The notes beneath the pieces are model-generated. The model worked only from the letters and a program-made list of their open reading frames with translations, was not told the origin of the DNA and searched no databases. Below are positions 46,560 to 58,959 of a stretch of DNA of 64,000 bases, one piece after another. Location: positions 9,004,779 through 9,068,778 of the forward strand of contig JAJEKV010000035.1 of assembly GCA_021234155.1 (NCBI GenBank), read 5' to 3'. Every line of letters starts with the position of its first letter. Positions within the stretch are counted from its first letter, which is position 1. The position numbers were made by a program, and so were the translations under genes. The DNA comes from Isoetes taiwanensis. Taxonomy: Eukaryota; Streptophyta; Lycopodiopsida; Isoetales; Isoetaceae.

Positions 46560-48305
46560 AGTATTTGAGTGTCATAGCACAAGTAGAGAGCTATGGATAT
46601 AGAGGCATCTTCATCAAAACATAAGAAGAGCAACATGATTAAGAGAAAGCCGAATGGTGACATGTAAGATATGGTTTCTTTTAAAACATCAAAAGGAATA
46701 ACGCAATTTGTGAAGCTTATGCAAAGGATGAAGTATAATTCTATGGAAAGGCTTGGGAAAGCAAGAATTACTCAAGCTATTCTTTTGATTTTTTTAAGAT
46801 GGAAGTTAATGATTTATTTTGGAGAGACCAAATGCAACGAGGTATTAATGTTGCATCAACATTGGCTCCATCAAACAACTTTATTCATTCAAATCAATGT
46901 ATTTCCTTATTGTGAAATTAGCATCTTCTATTTTGACATCCTTTTAGCTATGAATTTGTCCTTTAGAGCACCTTTTTTTTTGTGTCTATAAAGGCATATG
47001 TAGGAAATGGTGGTGTTGTGAGTTATAAGTTTACTATGAAATCTTCTAAAGGTTAAATGTAGTCTTAAACATTGTTTAGAAAATGTGTGCTTGCTACACC
47101 TCATCAATACTTTGAGTTGCTAATACGTAGCAAATGAAATGTAATAATTTTGATTTTATTCAGAAATATTTTTTTGTTGTTTAGAGAATTGAATAAAAAT
47201 GATATGGCTTTAGGCAAAGGGTTGGCAAGTTCTAGTGCCCTTAACATACAAACCACCAACAATAGCCATCCAACATTTTTAATGCATTTTATAGTATCCT
47301 GAAAACAATCGTTGATAAATGGGTCTGTGAACCTACAGGAAGGGACCTTTGTACATGCTTTACAGATAAACACACATTTGTGTAACTTAATAAGATTTTT
47401 CATAGCAATACAAGAGAGAGGAAGAGGAGATCCTTTAGAAGCGACCTCAATATGTTAAACATGACTTCCATCTTTCTAATTTTCCAAATTTTAAGCTTGG
47501 TGATCATCTACACCTTTCAATTTTTGGCTTTTTGAACCGCTCCCATTTCAAGGGGGGTTTACACATATATTTCGTAGAATACATGTGCTACGACAATAAT
47601 AGGTTGCAAGGACTTAAATCCTAATGCACGTCATTTAGTATATAATTTAATTATGGACATTCATTTGCAATAAGGATCTTGAACTAATGTTGAGCAGAAG
47701 ATACATCATTTCTATCTAAAAAAAAGGGTTTAGGAAAAACATACTTGGACTTGTGCCAATTCCCTTTGTTGATAATCAGCAACAGAAACAAAATATGGTG
47801 GAAAGTCGACACCGACCACTTCTACTCCAGGAAAGACCTGGATAATACAAGAGCCATAACAATCGATAAAAAATTTTGAACACTAGTTATACTTGCCATT
47901 TATGTAATAATATATAGACACGCAACAAATCAGATAAATAATGACTAACCTGATGGAGACCAAAATGTGTTAAGTTCAGTTCTTCATCCAATGTCCACCA
48001 CTGATGCAGGAATATGATTTAACATATTACACATCTTTTCATAATAGGAACATCACCATCAGGATCCATTTTTCTTCGCTACAATTGATTAGAAACCCAA
48101 TAGCCTAGTCTCATTAAAATTCTTGGTAGAAAAGACTAAAGAAACTATAGATTTAAGAGCCATGCATCTGGATCAAATACATTTGCATGCACAGATTTAG
48201 AAGCTAGATCTATCTCTAGAGTTGCATCCCATGACAAGTTTCCTTTCTCATGGGCATGAAAAGGCTTTAAATAATACTACAAAATCCACAACCTGGCGAT
48301 CCTGA
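46560..48305. repeat. Module R, copy 2
   Basis: Holds the MDIEASSSK frame (46594), a shortened ALGKG fragment with an internal deletion (47185-47380) and the two-exon minus fragment (47745-48000). It joins module P4 at about 48305 with no insertion. This junction is the empty-site reference for the Helitron call at 22094. Confidence 0.8.
47745..48000 (-). other. Unidentified two-exon fragment, copy 2
   Basis: Exon 48000-47950 encodes WWTLDEELNLTHFGLHQ, identical to copy 1. Exon 47837-47745 encodes VFPGVEVVGVDFPPYFVSVA then DYQQRELAQVQ. Splice sites are kept. The family was not recognised. Confidence 0.5.
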
Positions 48306-49500
48306 AAATATAAATGTTGGTTTTGTTTTTTACTTCTGGATACTACAAATTGTTTTGGGTGCTCTAATCTGTTTTCCAATCATGTTGATGGAGCTCACCC
48401 AGCCGTGGAACCCAAGGAAACCCTATTGAAGTACCACGCTCCATGATTATTTTGTTGACCCCGCTTGCAGCAAACCGGAAGAACGACGAGTTGCCTTATG
48501 GTGTTCCGTACATGTTTTCTATTTTGTCGTTTCGTATTGGAGTTCATGGAAAACAAGTAGCTGGGGATGTTGTCGGAGCCATAGCCGTAGGAGATGATAA
48601 AGAGGTGATGAACAAATGTGATCTCTACTTAGTCTACATATCCATCGTCTCTATCCTGATCAATAGATGCTTTATTCGCTAGTTGAATTGACTTAACAAA
48701 GACCTCTATCCAAAATCCATTGACCAAGCATTAATGGGGACAATCAGGAAAATGTTTGTGTGGTGCCTTATATTTCTATAGTTCTTTACAACTCTAAAAA
48801 TAAACATAGCTCCTCAAAAAAAAAACTGCAGCATCTTTTCAATAAATTATACTTCCACATAACAAGTCTTTGCAAAACATGACTACACACTACACTATAT
48901 TGCTTGGTTTTATACTTCCACATAACAAGTTTTGCAAAACATGACTACACACTACACTACATTGCTTGGTTGGATCCTGCCCCTAACCACTTGACATTGC
49001 ATCTGTGGAGCCCAATAGTTCAGAGTGCAATTCTGGGCGATCTCGAACTCAAGACCTGTAGTTGCTAGAACTAGTGTATTACCACTAAACCAAACATCCA
49101 GACGCCAGTGTGTGTTAACTGATCCATTCAACTATTTATATTATGCTGATTCCATACAACAATTTTCAGTTGTGGAAATCACTTTATATATAAAAAAAAT
49201 GGCAGTATATTTTGGAAGATAAAATGCAATTTCCATGACTAGACCCATTCCTAACTTTTGTGGAAGACCCGAAACTATAGGCGGTTTGCACATCCATATT
49301 CCATCAAATTTAACCCCCCATGTGTATTTATTTTATTTTCTTCTAACACAAACCTTGTTCCTCGTGGAACACGCCCTTTGTCAGTCAAGTATTCTTTCTG
49401 AAAATTATTTTTTTTGATGGAAGTTCATTCAGTTGGAGTGTGGAAAAAACATTTGTTCTTGTAGATTGCCAAAAGGCGACGTTTCTCCGTTACACATATG

Positions 49501-50345
49501 CTATTGCCAACACGTCTCTCTATTCAAGAGCTTAGCCAAGACTTGCTTGTTTTTGCAGTGTCTGTCGTCTCTGCTATGTGATTTCTCAATCTTAAATATT
49601 ATATCCAACTCTTTGATATCTTGCCAATCGTCATTTTTGTGAACTTTCTGATAAGTCAGCTCAAGCAAACTTTGGACTTCTAAGTAATCTGCCACCTATA
49701 CACAAAACCAGCCACCATTAAGCACCATGAATTAGGCACATAGAATTACAAAATGGTCTAAAAAGGTGAAAGAAGAAATAATGGAACTACAAAATCAAAA
49801 GTAGAGCCCTAAAATGGGTCAGAAGATGCATATAGAACACGCACTAGTTAATGTATAAGATGAAGCAAAACTCTGATACCTCAACTGACGACCTTAGAAC
49901 CCTAATATAGAAAACTAAACTAACCACGAAAAGATTGAAGACTGTAGCCTTTTCGATGTCAAGGAATTTATGATCCCAATTATTCATGACATCCTCACTT
50001 TCTCCAAGCTTAGCCGCATCAACATGGTAATTATTGTACTCGAACACCTTTGCAAGAATTTCAGCTGAAATTATAAGCAAAGGGATTTTGTCAGTGCCCT
50101 CTTTTTGTTGGATCATATTTTTTATTAAGGGGGATTTAAAAGCTACAGCCTCTTCGAGCTCAAATCTTTTCCCTTCCCAGCTTCAGACCTTAAGCTTCCT
50201 CATACAATGATTTTCCTCATCGCTACATTTATGCCTAAACAACCAAGGCAACCGACCTTTGATGATTTCACCATTTTGATCTTGTCACCTTTGTTTCTCA
50301 TTCCTGCATCAGGTTGGGGTTGACTATTAATCACAATCTCATGGC
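49501..50345 (-). pseudogene. SKP1-like pseudogene, copy 3
   Basis: The core MIQQKEGTDKIPL, ILAKVFEYNNYHVDA and DVMNNWDHKFLDIEKATVF is open (50116-49844). The upstream strand KVRSWEG has a TGA in place of the Arg codon. Exon 2 (about 49690-49501) retains ADYLEVQSLLELTYQKVHK and then changes frame. This is a different set of breaks from copies 1 and 2. Confidence 0.7.
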
Positions 50346-51140
50346 AGAAGAGACACTTTCACTTTGAGGCACACGATTTTGTCCTAAGTTTCAAACCTAA
50401 CTAGCACCAATATGAATACGACACTTATGGTGTTTTTTCAATCTTAGCTTCTTGAATGATGTTAACCTTCAACATGCTACTTCGAAAGAAGACTCTTGGA
50501 TGATGTTAAGCTCCTCTAGTTCAAAGAAGACTCTTGGATGATGTTAATCTCCTCTAGTGTAGAAGAGACACTTGGATTTCGAATCTTCAAATATCGAACG
50601 ACAAACCTAATTGGCACCAATACTTCATGTTTTTCACAGCCATTTTTTTTTCCTAGTCTCTTGTTTTTGTTGTAAATAGCCTCAGTCGAAGAACTACTGA
50701 GTTCTGGAAACTTAAAATATGTGAGTTGTGCGTTTTCTAAAAGATTAGACCTTTAATCTGCAAGAAAAAAAGACACCGCTAAATATAAGATTGATCTTTA
50801 GGATCCCAAGTCAATGCAGTTTCAACAACTATGTAGGTTATTCATTGTAATCCTGATTCTCTATATTATGTTGTTCATTTGGTGGATGTAAATTTGTTGG
50901 AGTGCAGTTATATAGCAGCCGGTTATAAATATTTGAGGGGTTTTTTATTCCTACTTTTTGGAACGTCTTCTAATTCATTAGGTCATCAAATAGAGTTTCT
51001 CTTCTGGTAGCGGATTGATGGTGCATCTACTGCAAGGAGCTCAAATTCTGTTGTAAAATGCGGCACAAAGAAGATATAAGTCATTATTGTGGGAAGAAGA
51101 TCTTGCCTGTGGTACTTGCATCATATTCAAACTTGAAAAG

Positions 51141-51791
51141 TTTTTTTTTTTTTTTTTTGAAGGACGACAAGCTTTATTCACCAACTGAAAACCAGAGCAA
51201 CATAAAATGCAAAGACAGGATTATAACCCCAGTGGACAAACCGATCCAACGGAGCACAACCACCTGCCTATGCAAAAGAATGAATCTGAAGGTAAGTATG
51301 CCAGATCAGTACTTTCTTCTCTTGATCAAGAGAGGAACAATTGTAAGCCATAACAATTTTATTTTGCGCCCACTGAAGAACAATCCCATCTGCAGTATCT
51401 ATGCCCTTAAAGATAAACAACCTCCTTCTCTTCCAGATTGACCATAAAAGCCAGCCACATGCGAGATGAAAAGCTCGTTTCCGTTGTTTGGGCCAAGCAT
51501 CAGGATAGATAGCAAGCAAAATTTGCTAGCTAGATCGAGACGTGCCAAATAGGGTCAACAACCAAGACCATGCCTGCCGAAGCCGCTCACACAAGAAAAA
51601 ACAATGCTCAATACTCTCAACCCTTTGCTGGCATAAAGGACAGAGCTCTGGAATGTGAGGGGAGTGGCTTCTTCCCCAAGTAAAAGAAGCAGGTTGTCTC
51701 TTTACCTGTCTAAGTTTTCTACGACCTTTTGTTGCCTCCAAGAGCATGAATGCCGCCGCGGTGATGTACATAAAGTAGCTAATGTATTTGG
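51141..51791 (-). mobile_element. 5'-truncated L1-type LINE with 18-bp target duplication
   Basis: Minus-strand frames encode a zf-RVT domain (CPLCQQRVESIEHCFFLCER, then LRQAWSWLLTLFG) and the following HLACGWLLWSIWKRRR region typical of plant non-LTR elements. The poly(A) tail appears as T18 at 51141-51158. The 18-bp sequence ATATTCAAACTTGAAAAG occurs at 51123-51140 and 51792-51809. Uninterrupted sites exist at 2180 and 39010. Only the last 0.65 kb of the element is present. Frames are split by a stop or shift between the two ORFs. Confidence 0.9.
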
Positions 51792-51844
51792 ATATTCAAA
51801 CTTGAAAAGTCACCCATTGTCCAGTTGAAAGAAACATCGCCTGA

Positions 51845-53249
51845 AGAATTCTCAGAATGTCCCCTTTTGTAATACCATGCTCTTAGTATTTGAGTGTCAT
51901 AGCACAAGTGGAGAGCTATGGATATAGAGACATCTTCATCAAAACCTAAGAAGAGCAACATGATTAAGAGAAAAGCGAATGGTCACATATACGATATGGA
52001 TTCTTTTGGAACATCAAAAGGAATATCCCAATTTATGAAGGTTATGCAAAGGATGAAGTATAATTCTATGGAAAGGCTTGGGAAAACAAGGCCAGCTATT
52101 CTTTTGATTCTTTAACATGGAAGTTAATGATTTATTTTGGAGAGAACAAATGAAACGGGGTATTGATGTTGCATCTATGTTGGCTCCATCAACCAACTTG
52201 TACATTTATTCATTCAAACCAATGTATTTCCTTATTCTAGAATTATCGACATCCTTTTAGCTATGAATTTGTCCTTTAGAGGACCCTTTTTTTGTGTCTA
52301 TATAGCCATATGTAGGAAATGATGGTGTTGTGAGTTATAAGTTTGCTATGAAATTTTCTAAAGGTTAAATGTAGTCTTAAACATTGTTTAGAAAATGTGT
52401 GCTTGCTATTCTATTCTATTCTATTCTATACCTCATCAATACTTTGAGTTTCTAATACACAACAAATGAAATGCAATAATTTTGATTTTATTCAACAAAT
52501 AATTTTTATTGTTTAGAGAATTGAATAAAAATGATATGGCTTTAGGTAAAGGGTTCGGTGGAAAGCTGAAACGGTTGGTGAAAACTCTTACAAGTTCTAG
52601 TGCCCTTAAGATACCAAACCACCAGTAGTACATCCAACATTCTTAATGCATTTTATAGCATCGCGAAAATAATCGTTGATAAATGGGTCTGTGAACCTAC
52701 AAGAAGGGGCCTTTGTACATCTACGCCTTTTAAGCTTGGTGATCATGTATGCCTTTCAATTTTTTGTTTTTTGAACCGCTCCCATTTTCAGTGGTAGACA
52801 TTTAAACTTTATGTATAGAAGTCATGCATTGGAGTGACCTTAGAATTATTTATTAATTATTGGGTTATGTGGATTGAGAATGTTTGACCTTAAGATAATT
52901 TATCGACACATTAATGGCGGTTGATCTTAAATCTCGACCTCCCAAATATTGCTAAACCTTATGGCACACCTTTTCAACGTTGACTATGGGTATACGCACA
53001 TAGCTGGGGTCATTTTTGCGCACCAAGCACCCCATCAACATAGCACCATGACATTCATTTAATGAAGTTTTATGAAATCTTTTACCCTTCATTTTAATTT
53101 CTTTGCACTTCACTTTTCTCCAGCGCCCGAGGTTCGAAGATGGCGCCCAAGTTGCGCTCATATTTGTGAAAGGGCGATCACAGTGGAACAGACCATCATT
53201 TTGGAGCAAATAATTCTGAAGCAGATAATTCTAGAGCCGTCCTTTTAAA
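51845..53249. repeat. Module R, copy 3
   Basis: Starts inside the end of the CPL4 3' region (TTCTCAGAATGTCCCC). It carries the MDIETSSSKPKKSNMIKRK frame (51918), a TATTC microsatellite (about 52408-52431), the ALGKG fragment and a 460-base spacer that matches 18150-18618. It leads into the KHK gene at 53250. Confidence 0.75.
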
Positions 53250-53995
53250 ATGAGTTACTTGGAATTATATGATGAGGAACCTACTTGCTGGCACTATCTG
53301 GAAGAGAAGCAAACAGTAAGTCCTTTTATGCCCTATTTTCGTCCCCTATCTAAATCTAAAGGGCAATTTTTTCTTCCTTAGGAGATGAGGTTTGCTACAA
53401 GTGTTCAAGAGTTTCACGAGTACAGGAGACTGCCAAATGAGGGAAGGGATCCAAAATCCTTAAGCCGGGATGATTGCAGCATTGACGATTTCTTAACAGT
53501 ATGGTCTACAGATTTGAAGGGTAGTAAGATCAAATTGCATCAAGTTAGGCCTGAATTTGCTAATGACCTGGATGATTTGGTTTGTAAGGTATACCAATTT
53601 GGCTTAAAAAATAAAGAAGCCAGAACTATTTTTGCTAGAGCCTTTGCCTACCAAAATACTAGACGTGCCTTAGCTAATCCTGCCAAACATAAGCTTGACT
53701 GGGCCCTTTTTGCATGGCACACTATGCAAACCTCCAAAAGAGATACAAGGAAAAGAACAAATAGGGAAAGAGACTATTGTGACTAGCATTGCAAGAAGTA
53801 TCATATTATTGGAAGATGAGCAGAAGTGCATTAAAGATGAATTGCAGACTTTGACTAGGAGTTGAAGGCAAAGGAGAAGGCTCTTGTTGCATTAAATGGC
53901 TCTGCTTGAAGGACTTGATAAATTGCTTGCCTCAGTCTCAGCTGATATACAGGAGACCAAAAATGATATTGTAGCACCTAAAGGAAATAAGTCCC
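53250..53995 (+). pseudogene. KHK-domain coiled-coil gene (unfused copy)
   Basis: Exon 1 (53250-53315) gives MSYLELYDEEPTCWHYLEEK. Exon 2 starts at 53382 (EMRFATSVQEFHEYRRLPNE) after an in-frame GT-AG intron and continues to FARAFAYQNTRRALANPAKH and KLDWALFAWHTMQ. There is no stop at the site where the 18.6-kb copy has TGA. An extra A near 53767 shifts the frame (RDYCD stop). A second indel near 53852 follows. Beyond it the coiled coil would continue as LLEGLDKLLASVSADIQETK, the original tail that is missing in the CPL4 chimera. It is related to the transposon gene at 36082-36829. Function unknown. Confidence 0.6.
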
Positions 53996-54159
53996 AATGA
54001 AAGTATTGCTTTGCAACAATTAGCTGATCGAGAAACAATTTAGGGGCTAACATTGCTCAATCTTTTGAAGCAGAAGAGAGCAACAAATAATAGTGATGCT
54101 TAACGAAGAGGTACGTGTTATCAATGGAAAATACACAACTTCCAGCAATTGTAGATGTC

Positions 54160-54660
54160 ATGGACTAACTCAGATCTGTGAATGTGAACGTACATCAATG
54201 TACATATAATGTACATCTATTATACATCAATGTACATTGAAATAATTTGTATATCCAAATTTGATCAGAATGCAATAAAGTTTAATGCATAAACATTGAA
54301 TATCATTTGATTAATATGGAGATAAGACACGAGCAGATTTTTATGGAAAAACAGTTTATATATTTATATTCTACAACAAATATATACAATATATGTAACA
54401 CATGTTCATCGTTCATAATGTATTTCCAAAATGTCTTCAGGAGGCTTATATTTTATGACTATTGCATTATGTCTTCCTTTCTTCCAATTGGCTGTAGAAA
54501 TGTGCTCCAAAGCAGATCTACTATACATCAATGTACATCTATTATACATCAATATACATTGAAATAATTTGTATATCCAAATTTGATCAGAATGCAATAA
54601 AATTTAATGCATAAACATTGAATATCTGGAGATAAGACAAGAGCAGATTTTCATGGAAAA
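54160..54660. repeat. Direct repeats about 320 bp apart
   Basis: The stretch from CATCTATTATACATCAATGT through ATTTGATCAGAATGCAATAA to ACATTGAATAT occurs near 54212-54303 and 54527-54625. Both copies are followed by GGAGATAAGACA and GAGCAGATTTT. No gene was seen. Confidence 0.85.
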
Positions 54661-54990
54661 ATGATTTATATATTTATAAATAAGTATAAATTTATATTAT
54701 AATTTATACTTATAAATATAGTATAAATAATATAATTTATACTTAAATAAATATAAATAAATAATTTATACTTATAAATAAAGTATAAATGAGAATTCTA
54801 AATAAAGTATAAATAAGAATTCTAAATAAATATACTCATAAATATACTTATAAATAAGTAAGTATATTTATTTTAGAATAAAATAAATAGACTTTATTTA
54901 TAAGTATATTTATGATTTATAAGTATATTTATGAGTGGACATATTCTAGATATGCTTTCAGTATATTTTAGGAAATATGCTTAATTTTTT
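54660..54990. repeat. AT-rich repeat block, left
   Basis: Built of TATAAATA and AAGTATA words with internal inverted repeats (ACTCATAAATATACTTATAA against TTATAAGTATATTTATGAGT). A close copy lies at 55665-56025. Confidence 0.85.
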
Positions 54991-55007
54991 CTGTATACAG
55001 GTTTATT

Positions 55008-55090
55008 TTTTTTGCCAACATTCCTGGTGTGAAAAATGCCGACGCGCGGAGCGCGGAGGCATTTGACACACCAGGAATGTTGGCAAAAAA
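55008..55090. repeat. Hairpin with 33-bp arms and CG-rich loop
   Basis: Arms 55008-55040 and 55058-55090 pair with two mismatches. They begin TTTTTTGCCAACATTCCTGG and the loop is GACGCGCGGAGCGCGGA. It sits directly right of the left AT-rich block. It could be a small foldback element or the 3' hairpin of a Helitron-like element. Confidence 0.85.
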
Positions 55091-55660
55091 GACATTCCTG
55101 CAACGTAAATGCAACTTGCATTCAGCGAATCAATAATTGACACGTGGCGACAACATTTACATTTTGAACTGTTATGTTTTTTTTCTTCTTTCTTTCTGGC
55201 CGGCGATGGCAGAGGAGGCCGGCTATGGCACTGGCCCATAGGGCATGTTTTTGAAGCTAGATTGCAGTGGCGCCACAAATTAGGAAGGTCAGGCATGCTG
55301 AAGAACGATTTTCTTTTTTGTTCTTGCTGTGTTTTATTGTGTTCTTGCCATGTTCTTTATGAGTATACTAATTTCTTGCTTATGTGCTTGTTTTTCCAGG
55401 TTTTCTTTATAGGATTCTGGCTCCAGTGCCCATGTGATCGGCCTATAAGTCGTAGCCTGCGTATAAGTTTGCATATAGTGGGGGCTGCCATACTTGTATT
55501 GCCATGATAGCTATGATTAAAGATGTTAAGATAGCCATAAAAAATAATAAATTTTGCAAAAATAATTAGAGCAAATTATAAAAAGGCCTTTGTATGCAAA
55601 AAAAGCACAATAATGGAAACCTAATACTAACAACTAGTCAACGCACAAAAATGCATGGAC
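55091..55660. other. No gene recognised
   Basis: Between the hairpin and the right AT-rich block. A 132-codon plus-strand frame (55109-55507) has low-complexity hydrophobic content and no family signature. I do not count it as a gene. Confidence 0.4.
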
Positions 55661-55664
55661 AAAT

Positions 55665-56025
55665 TCTGAGTATAAATATAAATATAAATATAAGTATATT
55701 TAAATAAGTATAATTTATACTTAAAGTATAAGTATAATTACAAATAAAATATAAATTCTATACTTAAATAAGTATAAATTTATAATTTATACGTAAATAA
55801 ATTTATACTTATAAATAAAGCATAAATAGGAATTCTAAATAAAGTATGAATAGGAATTCTAAATAAATATACTCATAAATATACTTATAAATAAGTATAT
55901 TTATTTTAAAATAAAATAAATATGCTTTATTTATAAGTATATTTATGATTTATAAGTATATTTATGAGTGGACAAATTCTAAATATGCTTTCAGTATATT
56001 TTAAAAAATATGCTTAACTTTTTCT
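55665..56025. repeat. AT-rich repeat block, right
   Basis: Direct-orientation copy of the block at 54660-54990, ending in the same TATGCTTTCAGTATATTTTA and ATATGCTTAA words. The two blocks bracket the hairpin and 0.6 kb of other sequence. Confidence 0.85.
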
Positions 56026-56339
56026 GTACTCTGAGTTTGTCGTTCACTGCTTAATTCTCGTCCATCGATTAGATCCAGCACTAGAGCAATAGTTTTTTCA
56101 CTTGAATAGCTCTTTTGAACTGCCGTAAAGCTCATTTTCACTTAAGAAATTAAATCTGATGAAACATATTTTGTTAAGGCATTCATAGTTATAATCTGCA
56201 TGTTAGCTCATATTCTTGTATTGTGCACAACTTTTTGATCCAATAATAAAATTTGACTAGTATCCAAAACTGCTGAAACAGGAATACCATCGACTAACAC
56301 TTGAAGTCGTACTAACTTTACATTTTTATCATTTGTAGT

Positions 56340-58481
56340 CAAACCATAGTCATCTTGCTTTCAAGAAAGAACATCCTAATATAAAGATGTCCCAACAGGC
56401 TTTTGAGAAACTGAACCCAAGTTATGTAAGAAAACTTCAAGAAAGGGAGACTTGTTGTTGTCAATGCCACTTGCACCTAGAATTTGCAAGGCAAGCCATC
56501 AACAATATGAGGACAGATCCTCATGGTGTTCATAGGGATTGAAATTGTAAGTGCAAAGTTTGTGGACCAGATCCGATCTGCATGGCTAAGGAGAATACCA
56601 TCAAACATCAAATTAACAAGTGATTACTGAAAAATGGTAGTCTGCCAAAAGGATGAGAGTGACAAGTGGCATAAGCATGTGTGTCTGATGCAGACTTGTA
56701 CAAAGTATAGTTTAAAGAAGTGAGTACATGGTTTCTTTATTTCAAATTTGATATTGTTGCTCTCTATTTGATACATTTGTTGTAATGTAAATTGCAGATT
56801 GCCAACATGTCCTAAAGAGAGGAATAAGAAGAATACTTACAACGTGAATTGGAAAGTATTTGAAAAGGTAATGATTTTCAAATTATATTGCAAAGTGCAT
56901 TTAGTAACTTCAATAGGTATGCTTCTGAAATATGACTTACATATGATGAGCTGATCAATTGACCTAAACATGGCAGCAAGAAGTTCAAAGGAAGAATACA
57001 TTGAAGCTATCTAAGAAACCTGCAAAGGTTACAAGACTGACCTACAAGTCGGGTAGTCCTTATGAATTTATTAATGAGCATGATACAAAGACTATGAAAG
57101 CTTTTGTGTCACATAATTATAGAGCTTATTGGCAAGCCAAGGAATTCAGGAAATGCTCAATCCTGTCATTGGCATACTGACCAGGTGTCAGTTCTAGTGC
57201 ATATAGCTTACAGGAGGATAAAGAAAGAAGAAGAAGAAAGAAAAAGAAAGAGGAAGAGAGCATCTGCGAGAAGAAAAAGGACCCAGCCAAAGACAAAAGG
57301 AAATAAACTCTCAAAGGTATTGTAAATGAAACACATTTCTATATTAGTGATGATAAAACACATGATACAGAATACGTCCAACATTGTCTACAATTGCATG
57401 CTGATTGGCTGTAAAGTATTGGAGTTGAATATGAAAAACATGTGTTTTTGGAGTGATCGATGTTCTACACAATTCAAGTCTTCTAGACCATTCTACTTCC
57501 TGGGTAGATTTTAGGGGAGAATGGGAAAGGATCTTCTATGGAATTTTTTTGCTAGATCACATGGCAAAGGTGAGCATGATGGTGCTGGAACAGTTATAAA
57601 GAGGATAGTAACTCAAGAGCAAATGAAGTATAATGGTTGGAAACTACAGTGCGCAAAGAAGGTGGTTGCTTTTCTCCAATGGTACTTTGAAAATCATCCA
57701 TCTGACAATGACATCAAAAGGTAACTCTGCAGTTTTCTTGCCTGGTTAAAGCACTTAAAGCTCTTAAAGCACTTATATTTCATACTGTTACAGGTATTTC
57801 TGGGAGGCAGAGTCTTCAAAGATAGATAGATCAGAGAGAATTGAATGCCATACTTTAAAGGGAACAACAAAGTTCCACTGCATAAGGCCACGTGACCTGG
57901 AGAACTCTTTGAAGGTAGCTTACAGAACTTTATCTTGCTTTTGCAACTATTGCATTCAATTTAGATGGGATAAATGCATTAGTATGAGTCGAATTGGTGG
58001 TTGAGAAAACAGTGAGTTGAGGTTGAAGGATTCTAAGATTGCAGGTGTTAGCAATGATTTGCAAGAAGATGCCGAGTTTGATGGTGAGGAAGAAGAAGAG
58101 GAGGAAGATGATCTAATGACTTCTATGATAGAAGTGGGTGACAATTTTGCTGTAAATGTTGAAGAAGGGAATGAAGAGGGGGTAGATTTCTATGTACTCA
58201 AGTGCACTGAAGCAAAAAATACTTTGCTAGAAAACTATAAGGATGGATGGGGAAATGTTTTCGGGGTCGAAGAAGTTATTTTGACAGGACATTATTACAA
58301 GCAAATTGATGGTAGTCTAAGGTTTCAACTATTGCAAAACAAACCAGTGGCCAGTATATATGGCCATCTTGTTAGACTTTCTAAATTTGACATGATTGCA
58401 GATGCAGATGGCTCAAACTTGTATATCATGACAGAAGACACTTGCCAGCAGATCATGAGTACTCTTCCACCTGCCTCATAG
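56340..58481 (+). pseudogene. Transposase-like gene of transposon copy 2
   Basis: Begins at the equivalent of exon 2 of copy 1: LAFKKEHPNIKMSQQAFEKL, then ERETCCCQCHLHLEFARQAI, with stops soon after. Introns sit at the same places; the one after KK uses a GT donor where copy 1 has GC. It keeps the Trp codon that is TAG in copy 1. The DFAENY motif is deleted. WSDRCSTQFKSSRPF and FFARSHGKGEHDGAGTVIKR remain. Frame 58017-58481 preserves the whole C-terminal region (acidic run, then GDNFAVNVEEGNEEGVDFYV). The first exon and left end are not found. It is more decayed than copy 1. Confidence 0.75.
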
Positions 58482-58959
58482 AAGGTAATTGTACAACAAT
58501 CTGTTTAAAAGAGTAAGACACACAAAATTGAGCATCCCACATATGTTTTATCTTACAATGAACTCAATATGGAAATCTCAGTATGTTTTAACTCAAAATA
58601 TTGGCAGCTGCAATATATTTTAAGTATTTGACAAACTTGAAGCTAGAAAGTGTTCATTCTGCAATGCAATATCGGCAATGTTTAAAACAAACTTGAAGCA
58701 AGAATAACAAAATAACAAGATAACAAGATATAACAAAATTGAGGCATTACAAGAAGTTTCACAAAATTGAGAAGCCTTTATTCAAAGTTTTCACAAAATT
58801 GAGGCATAATTGCACTCGTATACAAGAAATTTCACAAAATTGAGGTCTCAGCCTTCATTCAAATTTTTCACAAAATTGAGGTCTCAGCCTTTATGCCAGG
58901 TTTTGCCTCAATCCAAAATTGAGGCATATACATGTATGTACAAGAAGTATTCTTCTAGG
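58482..58959. other. Short tandem-like repeats between genes
   Basis: Contains several copies of a CACAAAATTGAGGC word (for example near 58794, 58837 and 58869). It separates the two converging genes. No coding feature was seen. Confidence 0.5.

Larger units (their letters stand above)
40735..46990. repeat. Segmental duplication module Q, copy 2
   Basis: Counterpart of 2576-16970 with only one 2.6-kb TOPLESS unit (42047-44669). A 40-bp stretch near 44097 (CCTAGAAGTTGGAGCAGATT and on) is absent from every unit of the array in copy 1. That helps date the divergence before the array expanded. Confidence 0.85.
48306..51840. repeat. Module P, copy 4
   Basis: Includes the unidentified frame at 48443-48682, a tRNA-like stretch (49037-49099, minus), a SKP1-like pseudogene and the stretch interrupted by a LINE at 51141-51791. 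An additional 350 bases near 50440-50790 (repeated GACTCTTGGATGATGTTAA) are absent from copies 1 and 3. It ends near 51845, where module R3 starts. Confidence 0.8.

Noticed and set aside
55003-55296. 97-codon minus-strand ORF over the hairpin
   Set aside because: It reads through the inverted repeat and has no family signature.
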